A DNA stretch of 21,303 nucleotides from positions 1-21,303 of the forward strand of contig JBNGIS010031104.1 of the NCBI GenBank assembly GCA_049999725.1. The letters run 5' to 3'. The DNA comes from Haplomitrium mnioides. Lineage: Eukaryota > Marchantiophyta > Haplomitriopsida > Calobryales. Below, piece by piece: positions 1-8,780 of this stretch (position 1 is its first letter; every line of letters starts with the position of its first letter). Below the pieces are notes generated by a model. The model made no database searches. It was not told where the DNA came from and worked only from the letters and a program-made list of their open reading frames with translations. The translations under genes and the position numbers were made by a program.

Positions 1-1489
1 TTTCATTGCAAATTCAATATGCTCATCTCATTTTACTTTATTTCATTTCAAATTCAATATGCCCATATGATTTTACTTTCATTCAGTGCAAATTCAATAT
101 GCTCATCCCACTTTAGATTCTGTCATTGCAAATTCAATATGTTCATCTCATTTTACTTGCTTTCATTGCAAATTCATATGGCTCAACCCATTTTACTTTC
201 TTCCAATACAAATTCAATATACTCATCTCATTTTACTTACTTTCATTGCAAATTCAATATGCTCATATGATTTTACTTTTTGTCATTGCAAATTCAATAT
301 GCTCATCTCATTTTAGTTTCTTTCATTGGAAATGAAATACTGTTGTGTGAATTTACTTTCTTTCATTGCGAATTCAATATGCTCACGTGATTTCACTTTA
401 TCTTATTGAAAATTCACTATTCTCATCTCATTTTGCTTTGTTTCATTGGAAATTCAACATGATCTTCTCGTTTTACTTTCTTTCATTGCAACTTCAACAT
501 GCTCATCTCATTTTACTTTTTCTAACTGCAAATTCAACATGCTCATACGATTTTACTTTCTTTCATTGCAAATTCAACTTGCTCATCTCGCTTTACTTTC
601 TTTCATTCCAAATTTAATATGCTGATGTGACTTCCTTTTCTTTTATTGCGAATTTAATATGCTCATATGATTATTTTTTCTTTCATTGCGAATTCAACAT
701 GCTCATCTCAATCTACTTTCTCTTACTACAAATTCAATATGCTCATATGACTATGCTTTTTTTCATTGCAAATTCAACAAGCTCATCTTATTTTAGTTTT
801 ATCATTGCAAATTCAATATGCTCATATGATTTTACTCTTACATTTCAAAATCAATATGCTCATATGATTTTAGTTTCTTTCATCGAAAATTCAATATGCT
901 CATATGATTTTACTTTCTTTCATTGCAAAATCAACATGCTCATGTGATTTTACTTTCTTTCATTGTGAATTCAACATGCTCATCTCATTTCACTTTCTCT
1001 AATTGTTAATTCAATATGCTCATGTGATTTTACTTTCTTTATTAACAAATTTAATATGCTCATCCAATTTTACTTTCTTTCATTGTACATTCAAAGTTGA
1101 CATTTCATTTTACTTTCTTTAATTGCAAATTCAATATGCTCATATGATTTTACTTTCTTTCATTGCAAATTCAATATGCTTATAAAATTCTACTTTCTCT
1201 CATTCCAAATTCAATATGCTCATCTCATTTTACTTTCATTTTTTTCAAATTCAATATGCTCATGTGAGTTTACTTTCTTTCATTGCAAATTCAATATGCT
1301 CATCTCATTTTACTTTCCTTCATTGCAAATTTAATATGCTCATCGGATTTTACTTTCTTTTATTGCAAATTCAAAGCGCTCATCATATTTTACTTTCTTT
1401 CATTGCAAATTCAATATGTTGATATGATTTTATTTTCTTTCATTGCAAATTCAAATTGCTCATCTCATTTTACATTCTTTCAATGCGAA
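1..1489. repeat. 40-bp AT-rich minisatellite array, about 37 units
   Basis: The units follow each other at an exact 40-bp spacing for the first 800 bases and nearly so afterwards, with short indels near 800-865. The shared core is GCAAATTCAATATGCTCAT followed by a variable pentamer and TTTTACTTTCTTTC. Two main subtypes differ at the pentamer: CATCTCATTTTAC and CATATGATTTTAC (or CATGTGATTTTAC), mixed irregularly. The array runs off the left edge. On the right it stops within a unit at 1489, exactly where an LTR end begins. Several long plus-strand reading frames cross it in different frames because the TCTCA subtype has no stop codon in any plus frame. They are by-products of the repeat and not genes. 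No function can be assigned. Confidence 0.95.
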
Positions 1490-2197
1490 TGTCACTCCTC
1501 CTTCAGGCCTTAACCTTCAAAAGTGGCACTTGGAAGGCAAGAGAGGACAAAAGAAGGGTCTTAAGGTTCTTTTTTGAGATGGCCCCTTTCTAGTTATCAC
1601 TTTGAGGCTTTAAGGAATCTCTCTTACCTTACAAGCCCTTTACACACCTCTTCATTCTCATTAAAATACAATCTTATCACTCACAACACCCAAGTCCACA
1701 TGCACACCACACTAGTATTCCTTGTGTGAATCTTTCAATGTACTTCAAGGGTCCCAAATTTGGACCCTGTCACCTTGTGTATACTTCAGAGGCAGAAATG
1801 TATTGGACCCTGTGCCAATAGACAATGACAAGGGACTGGACTCCCCCTCTCAGGGTGGTCCCAAGGTCTTGTACACTTATAATTCATGTCTACTCTACTA
1901 TGAATTGTTTTCTACACAATAAAACAGAGTCAAGAGCAAAGAGCATTGCCCACAGGGTCACAGGAGTGTGTCAAAATACTTGACTCCCTCTTCAAAGGCT
2001 TTCGTAGGGTCTGAACAATTGGTACCTGATTAATCTTAATCTAACTGTCTCTTATATAATATATTCAGAATGCAAATCTAACTAATACAACTATACAAAA
2101 ATACAACACACTCAAACTTTGCAGTGCACCAAAGCAGAGGCCTTGCAAGACCACTGGAGCTGGTCTTCTCAGCAGACTCCTCCTTTTTGGAGCAACT
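1490..2197 (-). mobile_element. Inverted terminal LTR fragment of family B
   Basis: Read on the minus strand, this stretch matches the last 700 or so bases of the family B LTR (about 11165-11863). It begins exactly at the LTR terminus (TGTCAC on the plus strand, the complement of the GTGACA end). Matching blocks include the 'gaggcaagggaggac', 'gagatggccc' and 'gttatcactttgagg' stretches near 1530-1610, the 'ggactggactccccctctc' stretch near 1837, and 'cagaatgcaaatctaacta' near 2066. The right end is cut by the plus-strand B LTR, which starts at 2198. It is either the target into which B inserted or the remnant of an older inverted neighbour. It contains no coding sequence. Confidence 0.85.
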
Positions 2198-2498
2198 TGT
2201 CAGCCAGCGAATTGGGATACTGATACAGAATTCTTCCTAGCAGAAGCAGCATTGACACAATTTCTCTTTGGTAAGGACAAAAGCACCTTAAGAGCAGTAG
2301 GAATCCTTCAAGGTGTAAGCATGAACAGAGCGTCTGGATCCGTGGAGGAGAACGGGATCCTAACGGAAGAAGAGAAGGGAGCAATGGTCGCCAACTAGGG
2401 GAGGGCCACTACTAAAAATCGAATTGAGCAAATGAGAGCCCGTGGGTCTCATGAGGATGTGGGAATCAAAGCCTAGCGGGGAGAAAGAAACGTCCACC
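2198..2498 (+). repeat. Family B 5' LTR, first part
   Basis: The first 301 bases of the B LTR, starting TGTCAGCCAGCGAATTGGGA. They align almost without gaps to 16478-16778 at the start of the 3' LTR. The alignment breaks at 2499, where the TATAACGG start of element A's LTR takes over. The rest of this LTR resumes at 8786. Confidence 0.93.
2494..2498. repeat. Left target-site duplication of element A (CCACC)
   Basis: CCACC immediately precedes the 5' LTR of element A, and CCACG immediately follows its 3' LTR (8781-8785). The uninterrupted site in B's 3' LTR reads CCACC once, at 16774-16778. This is a 5-bp duplication with one later substitution. Confidence 0.92.
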
Positions 2499-2585
2499 TA
2501 TAACGGTCACTAACTTTAGTAAGCAACAACTAAAAAAATTGCAACAACTATATCTAGAAAGCCATTACTAAGTTAGAGTATCAAA

Positions 2586-2705
2586 AAGTGAGTGCTATTA
2601 TAGAGAAAGTAACACGTGGCAAGAGGAGAGAAAGTCAACAAATTAAAGTGAGTGCTATTATAGAGAAAGTGACATGTGGCAAGAGGAGAGGAAGTCAACG
2701 AATTA
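2586..2705 (+). repeat. 60-bp tandem duplication in the element A LTR
   Basis: Two adjacent 60-bp units (2586-2645 and 2646-2705) both contain AGTGCTATTATAGAGAAAG, an ACACGTGGC/ACATGTGGC box, and AAGAGGAGAG. The same duplication is present in the 3' LTR around 8257-8376, so it predates the insertion. Confidence 0.88.
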
Positions 2706-2850
2706 AAGTGAAAGAAATGGCACTTTAGAAGAGGATAAAAACACGTGGCAAGCGGAGGATTAAAGCAAATAGAAGGTTCTAAGATAAGGACACATGGCAA
2801 AAGAAGAACTAAAGAGAAATGGAAGGTTCTAAACATAAGGACACGTGTTT
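2611..2850 (+). promoter_or_regulatory. Array of G-box/ABRE-like motifs in LTR U3
   Basis: Five related motifs occur in 240 bp: ACACGTGGC near 2612, ACATGTGGC near 2672, ACACGTGGC at 2741, ACACATGGC near 2791 and ACACGTG near 2841. ACGTG-core elements (G-box, ABRE) bind plant bZIP and bHLH factors, and LTR promoters often use such sites. The variants that depart from CACGTG do so by C-to-T or G-to-A, as expected from decay of methylated CpG. Function is inferred from motif and position only. Confidence 0.55.
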
Positions 2851-2875
2851 GAAGGAGAATAAAAGTAAAGGGTGG

Positions 2876-2985
2876 TCCAATCAATGAGAGAGGAAAAAGG
2901 GTGGTCCAATTAGAGGAGGATAGAAAAGGAAACAATGGGGTTTCGCCACCTATGTAAGCAAAGTGCTTTTCACTTAGTATATAAG
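2876..2985 (+). promoter_or_regulatory. CCAAT boxes and TATA box of element A 5' LTR
   Basis: Two copies of GGTGGTCCAAT end near 2881 and 2910, and TATATAAG lies at 2978-2985. Transcription would then begin about 30 bp downstream, giving an R-U5 of roughly 100 bp. The same layout is found in the 3' LTR, with an intact TATATAAA. Confidence 0.7.
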
Positions 2986-3110
2986 AAAGGGAGAGGGCCT
3001 TGTTGGGCATCTCTTACCTTGTGGGTTCTCAAAGTTCTTTATGTGCTACTCTTGTATGTGTTGTGCTTGTGCTAATTTTTGGTGTGCAATGTTTGTGTGT
3101 AGTGTTACAA

Positions 3111-3122
3111 TGGTATCAAAGG
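3111..3122 (+). other. Primer binding site, initiator Met-tRNA type (element A)
   Basis: TGGTATCAAAGG begins one base after the end of the 5' LTR. TGGTATCA is the classic complement of the 3' end of plant initiator methionine tRNA, which primes minus-strand synthesis in many plant LTR elements. Confidence 0.9.
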
Positions 3123-3769
3123 TTGGTCTTCTCTAAAAAAGTATGAACTACCCCTCTTTGGAGAAGCACTAAAGACCTATTAGAGTAGTGGAATCTCCAC
3201 TTTGCTTGAACTCTAAGAGAGTCAAACTTTCAAGCTTTCATGAATAAATGATAGCGGATATCCCATCCTTTATAAATGAAGATAAGAAGTTTGACTTGAT
3301 GCAATGATAGCTAATGGATAGAGGAGCATTTTTACCTCCTAGAATTCCTCTATTGAATCCCTTTAATATTCGTGTGTTTAACAATGACAAACATTTCTTT
3401 CTTCAATTTTTAGTGTATAATTTTGGAGATGATTTTATGGTTTTTGTAATGGAATCAAGAGAGCATGTTATCTTACCTGTAGCAAACTATGGTGTTACAT
3501 AGAAGTGTTTTATTTATGTTTTATAGTAGGTAGAAAATGGATTTGAACCAAGCTCCTCTAGACGAGTTCAACTCCAAGTGGTATATTTCTGTTCAAGTAA
3601 CATCCAAACAAACACAGTAAGATCTCCTTGTTCATAAGTTTGGAGAGAGGTTTTGTGAGTGAGTGCTAGCCTCAACTAAACCTTTTATTTTATCTATTCT
3701 ACATAATTGGAATGTGTATATATTTGTTTTTGTTTAATTTGCTCGTAGCTAAGTTGTGATAGAAAAATC
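3123..3769 (+). other. Untranslated leader of element A
   Basis: About 650 bases lie between the primer site and the gag start. They are AT-rich and hold one short open frame (3314-3502, 62 codons) that I do not recognise. This is where a packaging signal would be expected, but none can be identified by eye. Confidence 0.65.
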
Positions 3770-4673
3770 ATGGAGGCAAACTCTAGCAATTTGGAAGAAG
3801 GAGCTTGGATAATGGCCAAGTTGGAGGAGCTTCAAGAAGCTCTTATAGTAAGTCAACAGCAAACAAACATGCTGATGGGAGAAATGGTGAAAATGCGACT
3901 ACAACAAGAGAATAGAGAAGGAAGTCGAGAAACATTGCTACAAAAGATGAGCAAGTCGTGTAAAGTGGAGCTTTATGGAGGAAGTCGCATAGTTGGTATT
4001 GTAAAAAGGTGGGTTTATCAAATGGAGGTTCACATGTCATACTATCCACATGCTTCGGATTTGGAGAGAGGATTATTTGCAAGGTCATTTTTAACTGAGC
4101 ATGCATCCATTTGGCTACAAGGATGGGAGTGGCAGAAAAATGCACGAGGAGAACAACTATTGTGGAGCGCTCTAAAAGAAGGATTACTACAAAACTTCAA
4201 AGTCGTAGACTTTATTCTAACTGCAAGAACCAAGCTTTGGGAGTTAGAACAACAAGGAAGCGTTGTAAGGTATATTGAAGAGTTTTGGAGCCTACAAGTT
4301 CAAATCGAGGATATGAGTTCAGCCGATGCCCTTGACAAGTTTCTACAAGGATTGAAGAGAAAGACTCGAGTGGAAGTCATGATGCGCAACTCTAAGGATG
4401 TTAATGAAGCCATATCGTTTGCACAAAGAATTGAAGGAACACTAGGGATTGTGCAAACAGGAGGGAATTATGGCCCGACACCTATGGAGTTGGGAAACAT
4501 AAGAACAAGAGACTTCAATCGCCAAAATCACCAACAAAAAGGGACACATTGTTACAGATAGGAGGATGGAAGAGAGGCGAGAAACTAAAACATGCTACAA
4601 TTGTGGCCGAATCGAACACATTGCACCAAATTGCAGAGCAATACAATGTAATCAAAGGCGAGCGTTTCGATGA
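3770..4673 (+). pseudogene. Element A gag (capsid/nucleocapsid), one frameshift
   Basis: The main frame opens with ATG at 3770 and runs 263 codons without a stop. Residues about 75-220 show the plant retrotransposon Gag fold signature: a conserved Trp in 'ASIWLQGW', 'LWSALKEGLLQNF', the 'WELEQQGSVVRYIEEFWSLQ' block, then 'DALDKFLQGLKRKTR' and 'EAISFAQRIEG'. The N-terminus is coiled-coil-like (Glu/Gln-rich, residues 10-60). A single CCHC zinc knuckle (C-x2-C-x4-H-x4-C, 'CYNCGRIEHIAPNC') lies at 4593-4634 but in another frame. A 1-base shift in the A5G3 run near 4536-4543 would separate the two halves. The knuckle frame stops at 4671. Gag packages element RNA into cytoplasmic particles. The absence of stops in the 263-codon part contrasts with pol. 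Confidence 0.88.
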
Positions 4674-4799
4674 CCTCTTCACAATATCAACAATGAAGGA
4701 GACAAAAAATGTCAGGAAAATGATGAGCACTAATAAAAAGACCTTGTGATTTTGCTAGGATAAAGAAGAAAGGCAAGGGAAAATGTCAAATATGTCAGG

Positions 4800-5215
4800 T
4801 AGAAAAAAAAAATAGAGGACTAATTGTAGTTGATGGGTGGATAGAAGGATTTCCAAGAAAGGTTTTGGTGGATTCTAGAGCAGAAAAAAATTATTTATCA
4901 TGAGAAATGGCACTAAAGTTGAAGTTACCCCTTGAGGAAGAAGAGCATGAGGTAGTTGAAATGACAAACAGACAAAGCAAGCCAATTGGAAGATTGTCTC
5001 AAAGTATATCTTTACATATGGGCAACTATCAAGAAGAGCTTGAATGAAAGATCACAACATTAGCAAGATATAATGTCATTTTGGGAATGAAGTGGTTGAG
5101 AAGACATAACCCGCAAGTGGACTGGCAAAAGAAGAACCACATAACAACTCAATGGAAGATTGGGGAGATTGTGTACGACCTTATTCAAGGAAATTATCTC
5201 TATATGTGATTGGAG
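4800..5215 (+). pseudogene. Element A aspartic protease, inactivated
   Basis: The reading frame here shows 'KVLVDSRAEKNYLS', the position of the usual Asp-Ser-Gly-Ala active site, with Gly replaced by Arg (codon AGA at 4877-4879). About 65 codons on comes 'YNVILGMKWLRRHNPQVDW' at 5069-5125, the conserved C-terminal protease block of Ty3/gypsy elements. In-frame stops interrupt it near 4901, 5045 and 5207. The protease would cut the Gag-Pol polyprotein in the particle. The Gly-to-Arg change beside the catalytic Asp and the stops make it non-functional. Confidence 0.82.
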
Positions 5216-5322
5216 CAAAATCAATAAAAATATAAGATGTGGTATTTTTGTGACTGATACGTGAGGTTGAAGATAGTAAGGAGGACTCCAAGCATAAAGT
5301 CCCACATGAACTTCAAGGGGGT

Positions 5323-6120
5323 TTGAAAGAATTTCATGATGTTTTTCCCAACAGTTTACCTCCAGGTTTGCCGCCTAAGCGATCTATTGATCATAAGATT
5401 AAGGTTGTTCTCAGAAGTACTCCACCGTGTAAGGCACCACATCGTTTGCCTCCTCATGAATTGGAAGAATGCAAAACTCAAATCGCTAAACTATTGGAGA
5501 AAGGATTTATTCAGCCAAGCATCTCTCTTTATGGTGCACTAGTGTTATTTGTGAAAAAGAAAGATGGGAGTATGAGGATGTGCATCGACTATCGGGCCCT
5601 CAACCAACAAACAATGAAAAATAAATATCCATTACCAAGAATGGACGATTTATTTGATCAACTTCAAGGAGCAAACTACTTTACCAAGTTGGATTTGAGA
5701 AGTGGATATAACCAAATCTAAATTGAAGAGGGTGACGTGCAGAAGACAACATTTCGAAGTCGATATGGGCATTTTAAATATCTTGTTATGCCATTTAGAT
5801 TAACTAATGCTCCTGGAACTTTTATGGATCTAATGAATGATATTTTTTGATATTTTCTAGATAAGTTTGTTATTGTTTTCTTAGATGACATTCTTATTGA
5901 CAGCAAAAATCTTCATGAGAATCAACAACACCTTCGAACAGTATTGAAGGTACTTTGGGACCACAATCTATATGTTAAAATGTCAAAATGTGAAATTGAC
6001 AAAAGAGAGGTTGATTACTTGGGTCACCAGGTGAGTGCAGTAGGAATTCAAGTCATGGATGAAAAAGTGGAGGCCATATAAAAATAGGAAGCTCCTAGTA
6101 ATCAAACACAACTACGAGGA
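5323..6120 (+). pseudogene. Element A reverse transcriptase, several stops
   Basis: The RT palm and fingers are clear: '[19 protein letters not shown]', '[18 protein letters not shown]', '[11 protein letters not shown]' with the first catalytic Asp at 5692, and the 'FLDD' box at 5881-5889 carrying the other two. The thumb continues through 'CEIDKREVDYLGHQVS' near 5990-6040. All three catalytic aspartates remain, but stops occur at 5719, 5848, 6079 and 6085. Most look like Gln, Arg or Trp codons changed by C-to-T or G-to-A. RT copies the element RNA into DNA from the tRNA primer. This is a domain of a polyprotein, so no separate start is expected. Confidence 0.92.
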
Positions 6121-6700
6121 ATTTTGGGGCTAATTGGGTTTTATCGTCGATTTGTGAAAGGATTTGCACAAATAGGAGAACCATTGACCAATTTGCTCAA
6201 GAAAAATCACACATGGACATAGGGAGCTGCAGAAGAATTGGCATTCCAAGCATTGAAGAAAACACTTCTTCATGCTCCTATTCTCAAATAGTATGACTCT
6301 AAAGGACCAATAAAACTTTCAGTTGATGCATCGGGAAAAGCTATAGGCGGGGTTTTGCAACAAGAATAGGAGGATGGTTGGCATCATATTGCTTTCTTCT
6401 CTAGAAAGTTAAGTGACACAGAACAAAATTATCATACCACGGAGCGAGAGGAGCTAGCTGTCGTATTATCCACCAAGCATTGGAAGCATTATCTCAGAGA
6501 CAAGGAGTTTATTGTGGAAACTAATCATAAACCTCTACTCTATCTCGAAACGCAAAAAGAGCTTTTGAAAAGGTAGATTTGATGGGCGGAATGGTGACAA
6601 CGCTTTCATATGAAGATGGTATATATGGAAGGAAAACGACAAATTGCAGATGCTTTGACCCGTATGCCTCAACTCAACATCTTGTGAGAAGTTGCCATAC
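6121..6700 (+). pseudogene. Element A RT connection and RNase H domain, stops present
   Basis: The frame continues from RT with 'GILGLIGFYRRFVKGFAQI', then the RNase H core: 'LSVDASGKAIGGVLQQE' (first catalytic Asp at 6325), 'TTEREELAVVLSTKHWKHYL' with the catalytic Glu, and 'ETNHKPLLYL', where most relatives have Asp in place of this Asn. 'QIADALTRMP' near 6640-6670 is the usual end of the domain ('ADALSR'-like). Stops lie at 6220, 6289, 6367, 6574, 6580, 6595 and 6685. The domain would degrade the RNA strand of the RNA-DNA hybrid. It cannot be translated intact. Confidence 0.88.
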
Positions 6701-6783
6701 ATCCTATATGGTGGTAAAAAATGTTGGCTATAGTCAAGGAAGATGAAGAGATAATTGCTGCATAATAAAAGAAGTCGATAAAA

Positions 6784-7695
6784 ATGGTACGAGGTTTGAT
6801 TTTCTTCCAAAATAAGGTATGGGTCCCTAATAATATTACGCTTTGCTCTAAAGTTTTGCATGAAGCACATGATTATGCTATTGGTAGACATGTTGGAATC
6901 GAGAAGACATTGGACAATCTTCAACGTGTTTATTACTGGCTTAAGATGAACCAAGATGTGGAGGCATATGTTCGGAGTTGTTTGGCTTGTCAATAGAACA
7001 AATCTACCAATCTTAAGCGTGGAGGCTTATTACAACCACTTCCTATCCCCAATCAACGATGGGAACATGTGAGTATAGACATTGTATGCGAGTTACCACG
7101 TACTTCTACAGGTTATGACGTTATTTTTGTTTTTGTAGACAAACTCAGTAAAATGATTCATATCCGTCCAACGACCAAGTCAGTGACAGTCCTTGAGTTA
7201 GCTCGCATTTATTTAGAAGCAATGTACTCTCATAATGGTCTTTCTAAAGTCATTATTTCTTATCGCGAGAATCAATTCACTAGCATGTTTTGGTGCAGAA
7301 TATTTGGTCTATTAAAAACCAAATTGGCTATGTCTACTGCCTACCACCCTGAATCTGATGGTCAAATTGAATAAGCCAATCGTACAATTGAAGATATATT
7401 GCGAGCATTTACCTTGGAAGAAAAAATGGAATGGGATTGGCTACTAGCCCTTGTAGAGTTTTCTTACAATAACTCCATCAACTGTTCTACAAGAGCCACA
7501 CCTTTCTTCTTGATATATGGTGAGCATCCAACCACAATCTCTAGTCTTTATATGGCATCACCGCCCACCTCCAAGAGTCCAACAGCTGATGATTTTCTTC
7601 ATCATCTACACCATGGCATTCAATGGGCCAAGGAAAACCTTGCATTGGCTCGTAATCAACAAAACAATATATGGATGCTCATCGTCGAGAGGTGA
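6784..7695 (+). pseudogene. Element A integrase: zinc-binding and catalytic core, one catalytic Asp lost
   Basis: The His-His-Cys-Cys zinc-binding segment lies at about 6858-6993 ('GRHVGIEKTLDN' through 'YVRSCLACQ'). The DDE core follows: first Asp at 7078 ('VSIDIVCELP'), second position at 7261 changed to Tyr ('IISYRENQFTS' where relatives have a 'SDR' motif), and Glu at 7369 in 'YHPESDGQIE'. The spacing from second to third position is 35 residues, the canonical D-x35-E. Stops lie at 6994 and directly after the Glu at 7372. Integrase joins the DNA copy to host chromatin in the nucleus. The loss of the second Asp alone would abolish catalysis. Confidence 0.9.
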
Positions 7696-8156
7696 CTTTT
7701 GTTGTAGGTGACCAAGTTTGGCTCTCCACTTCCAATCTTCCTTTGCTTCATTCTCGCAAGCTTAGCATTCACTTTATTGGCTCTTTTTCTATCTCTGCTC
7801 GTATTGGTGAAGTGGCTTATCAGCTGGTTTTACCCTCTCACATGAAGATTCATCCAGTCTTTCATGTCTATTTATTACGGACGTTTGTTCCTCGTTTTTC
7901 CTCTTTTACAAGTACCCAAGAACCCTCTCCACCACCTGAACTTATTGATAGTCCTGAAGAGATTGAGGTGGAGCAACTTTTGAAGAAACGTACACGGCGT
8001 CATGGTCGTCATGAGATTGTCGAATATTTGGTTCGTTGGAAAGGTCACCCACTTTATGAAGCTACTTGGGAGCCCTTAGAGAACTTGGCTAACACATTCG
8101 CGCTTGTTCAATCTTTTGAGACCTCTCTTACTTGTAACGAGGACGTTGCCTCTTAA
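7671..8156 (+). pseudogene. Element A integrase C-terminus with chromodomain
   Basis: After a frameshift near 7665-7672 the integrase tail continues for 161 codons without a stop to TAA at 8154. 'VTFVVGDQVWLST' and 'RIGEVAYQLVLPS' are the usual C-terminal blocks, and 'MKIHPVFHVYLLR' is typical of chromoviruses. The GPF motif reads Gly-Ser-Phe. Residues about 96-150 of this frame form a chromodomain: 'EEIEVEQLLKKRTRRHGRHE', 'VEYLVRWKGHP', 'ATWEPLENL'. In this family the chromodomain is thought to steer integration toward marked chromatin by binding histone tails. The two conserved Trp residues of the aromatic pocket are kept. Confidence 0.92.
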
Positions 8157-8169
8157 AATAGGGGAGGAT
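8157..8169 (+). other. Polypurine tract of element A
   Basis: A purine-rich run, AATAGGGGAGGAT, abuts the TGTAATGG start of the 3' LTR. It would resist RNase H and prime plus-strand DNA synthesis. Confidence 0.88.
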
Positions 8170-8780
8170 TGTAATGGTCACTAACTTCAGTAAGCAACAA
8201 CTAAAAAAATAGCAACAACTATATCTAGAAAGCCATTACTAAGTTAGAGTATCAAAAAACGAGTGCTATTATAGAGAAAGTAACACGTGGCAAGAGGAGA
8301 GAAAGTCAACAAATTAAAGTAAGTGTTAATATAGAGAAAGTGACATGTGGCAAGAGGAGAGGAAGTCAACGAATTAAAGTGAAAGAAAGGGCACTTTAGA
8401 AGAAGATAAGGACACGTGGCAAGGGGAGGATTAAAGCAAATAGAAGGTTCTAAGATAAGGACACATGGCAAAAGAAGAACTAAAGAGAAATGGAAGGTTA
8501 TAAGGAAAAAGACACATAGTAGAAGGAGAATAAAAGTAAAGGGTGGTCCAATCAATGAGAGAGGAAAAAGGGTGGTCCAATTAGAGGAGGAAAGAAAAGG
8601 AACCAATGGGGTTTCGCCACCTATGTAAGAAAAGTGCTTTTCACTTCGTATATAAAGAAGGGAGAGGGCCTTGTTGGGCATCTCTTACCTTGTGGGTTCT
8701 TGAAGTTCTTTATGCGCTACTCTTGTATAAGTTGTGCTTGTGCTAATTTTTGGTGTGCAATGTATGTGTGTAGTGTTACA
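8170..8780 (+). repeat. Element A 3' LTR (611 bp)
   Basis: It starts TGTAATGG and ends GTGTTACA, giving the full terminal inverted repeat TGTAA/TTACA. It is exactly as long as the 5' LTR, with about 35 substitutions and no net length change by hand comparison. A cluster of about eight changes lies around 8505-8525. Its TATA box (TATATAAA, 8649-8656) is intact. Confidence 0.95.
8649..8656 (+). promoter_or_regulatory. TATA box of element A 3' LTR
   Basis: TATATAAA lies downstream of paired CCAAT boxes. Because this copy is in the 3' LTR, it could drive read-out transcription into the flanking B LTR. Confidence 0.65.

Larger units (their letters stand above)
2499..3109 (+). repeat. Element A 5' LTR (611 bp)
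   Basis: It runs from TATAACGG to GTGTTACA. The 3' LTR begins TGTAATGG, so the first dinucleotide here has mutated from TG to TA. It contains a 60-bp tandem duplication, a series of G-box-like motifs, CCAAT boxes and a TATA box, in the order expected of an RNA polymerase II promoter in U3. Confidence 0.95.
2499..8780 (+). mobile_element. Complete nested Ty3/gypsy chromovirus (element A), coding capacity decayed
   Basis: A 6282-bp element with two equal 611-bp LTRs, a primer site complementary to initiator Met-tRNA, gag, protease, RT, RNase H, integrase with a C-terminal chromodomain, and a polypurine tract. It is flanked by CCACC/CCACG. The chromodomain and the RT-RNase H-integrase order place it in the plant chromovirus lineage. 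I cannot tell the clade (Tekay, Reina or Galadriel type) without a tree, though a canonical chromodomain speaks against CRM. It lies in the same orientation as its host element B. Its LTRs differ at about 35 of 611 positions by eye, so it is old but younger than B. Confidence 0.95.

Noticed and set aside
1-1489. CRISPR-like array
   Set aside because: Units are directly adjacent with no unique spacers, and the context is plant nuclear repeat DNA.
19-1513. Several plus-strand reading frames of 62-106 codons in the minisatellite
   Set aside because: They are translations of the same 40-bp unit in different frames, with repeated residues such as 'CKFNMLISFYF'. They are open because the unit has few stops, and nothing indicates coding.
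1490-2197. A separate small transposon or solo LTR unrelated to B
   Set aside because: Its minus strand aligns to the last 700 bases of the B LTR and begins at the LTR terminus, so it is a family B fragment.
3314-3502. 62-codon open frame in the element A leader
   Set aside because: It has no recognisable domain, lies in the untranslated leader before gag, and is short enough for chance in AT-rich sequence.
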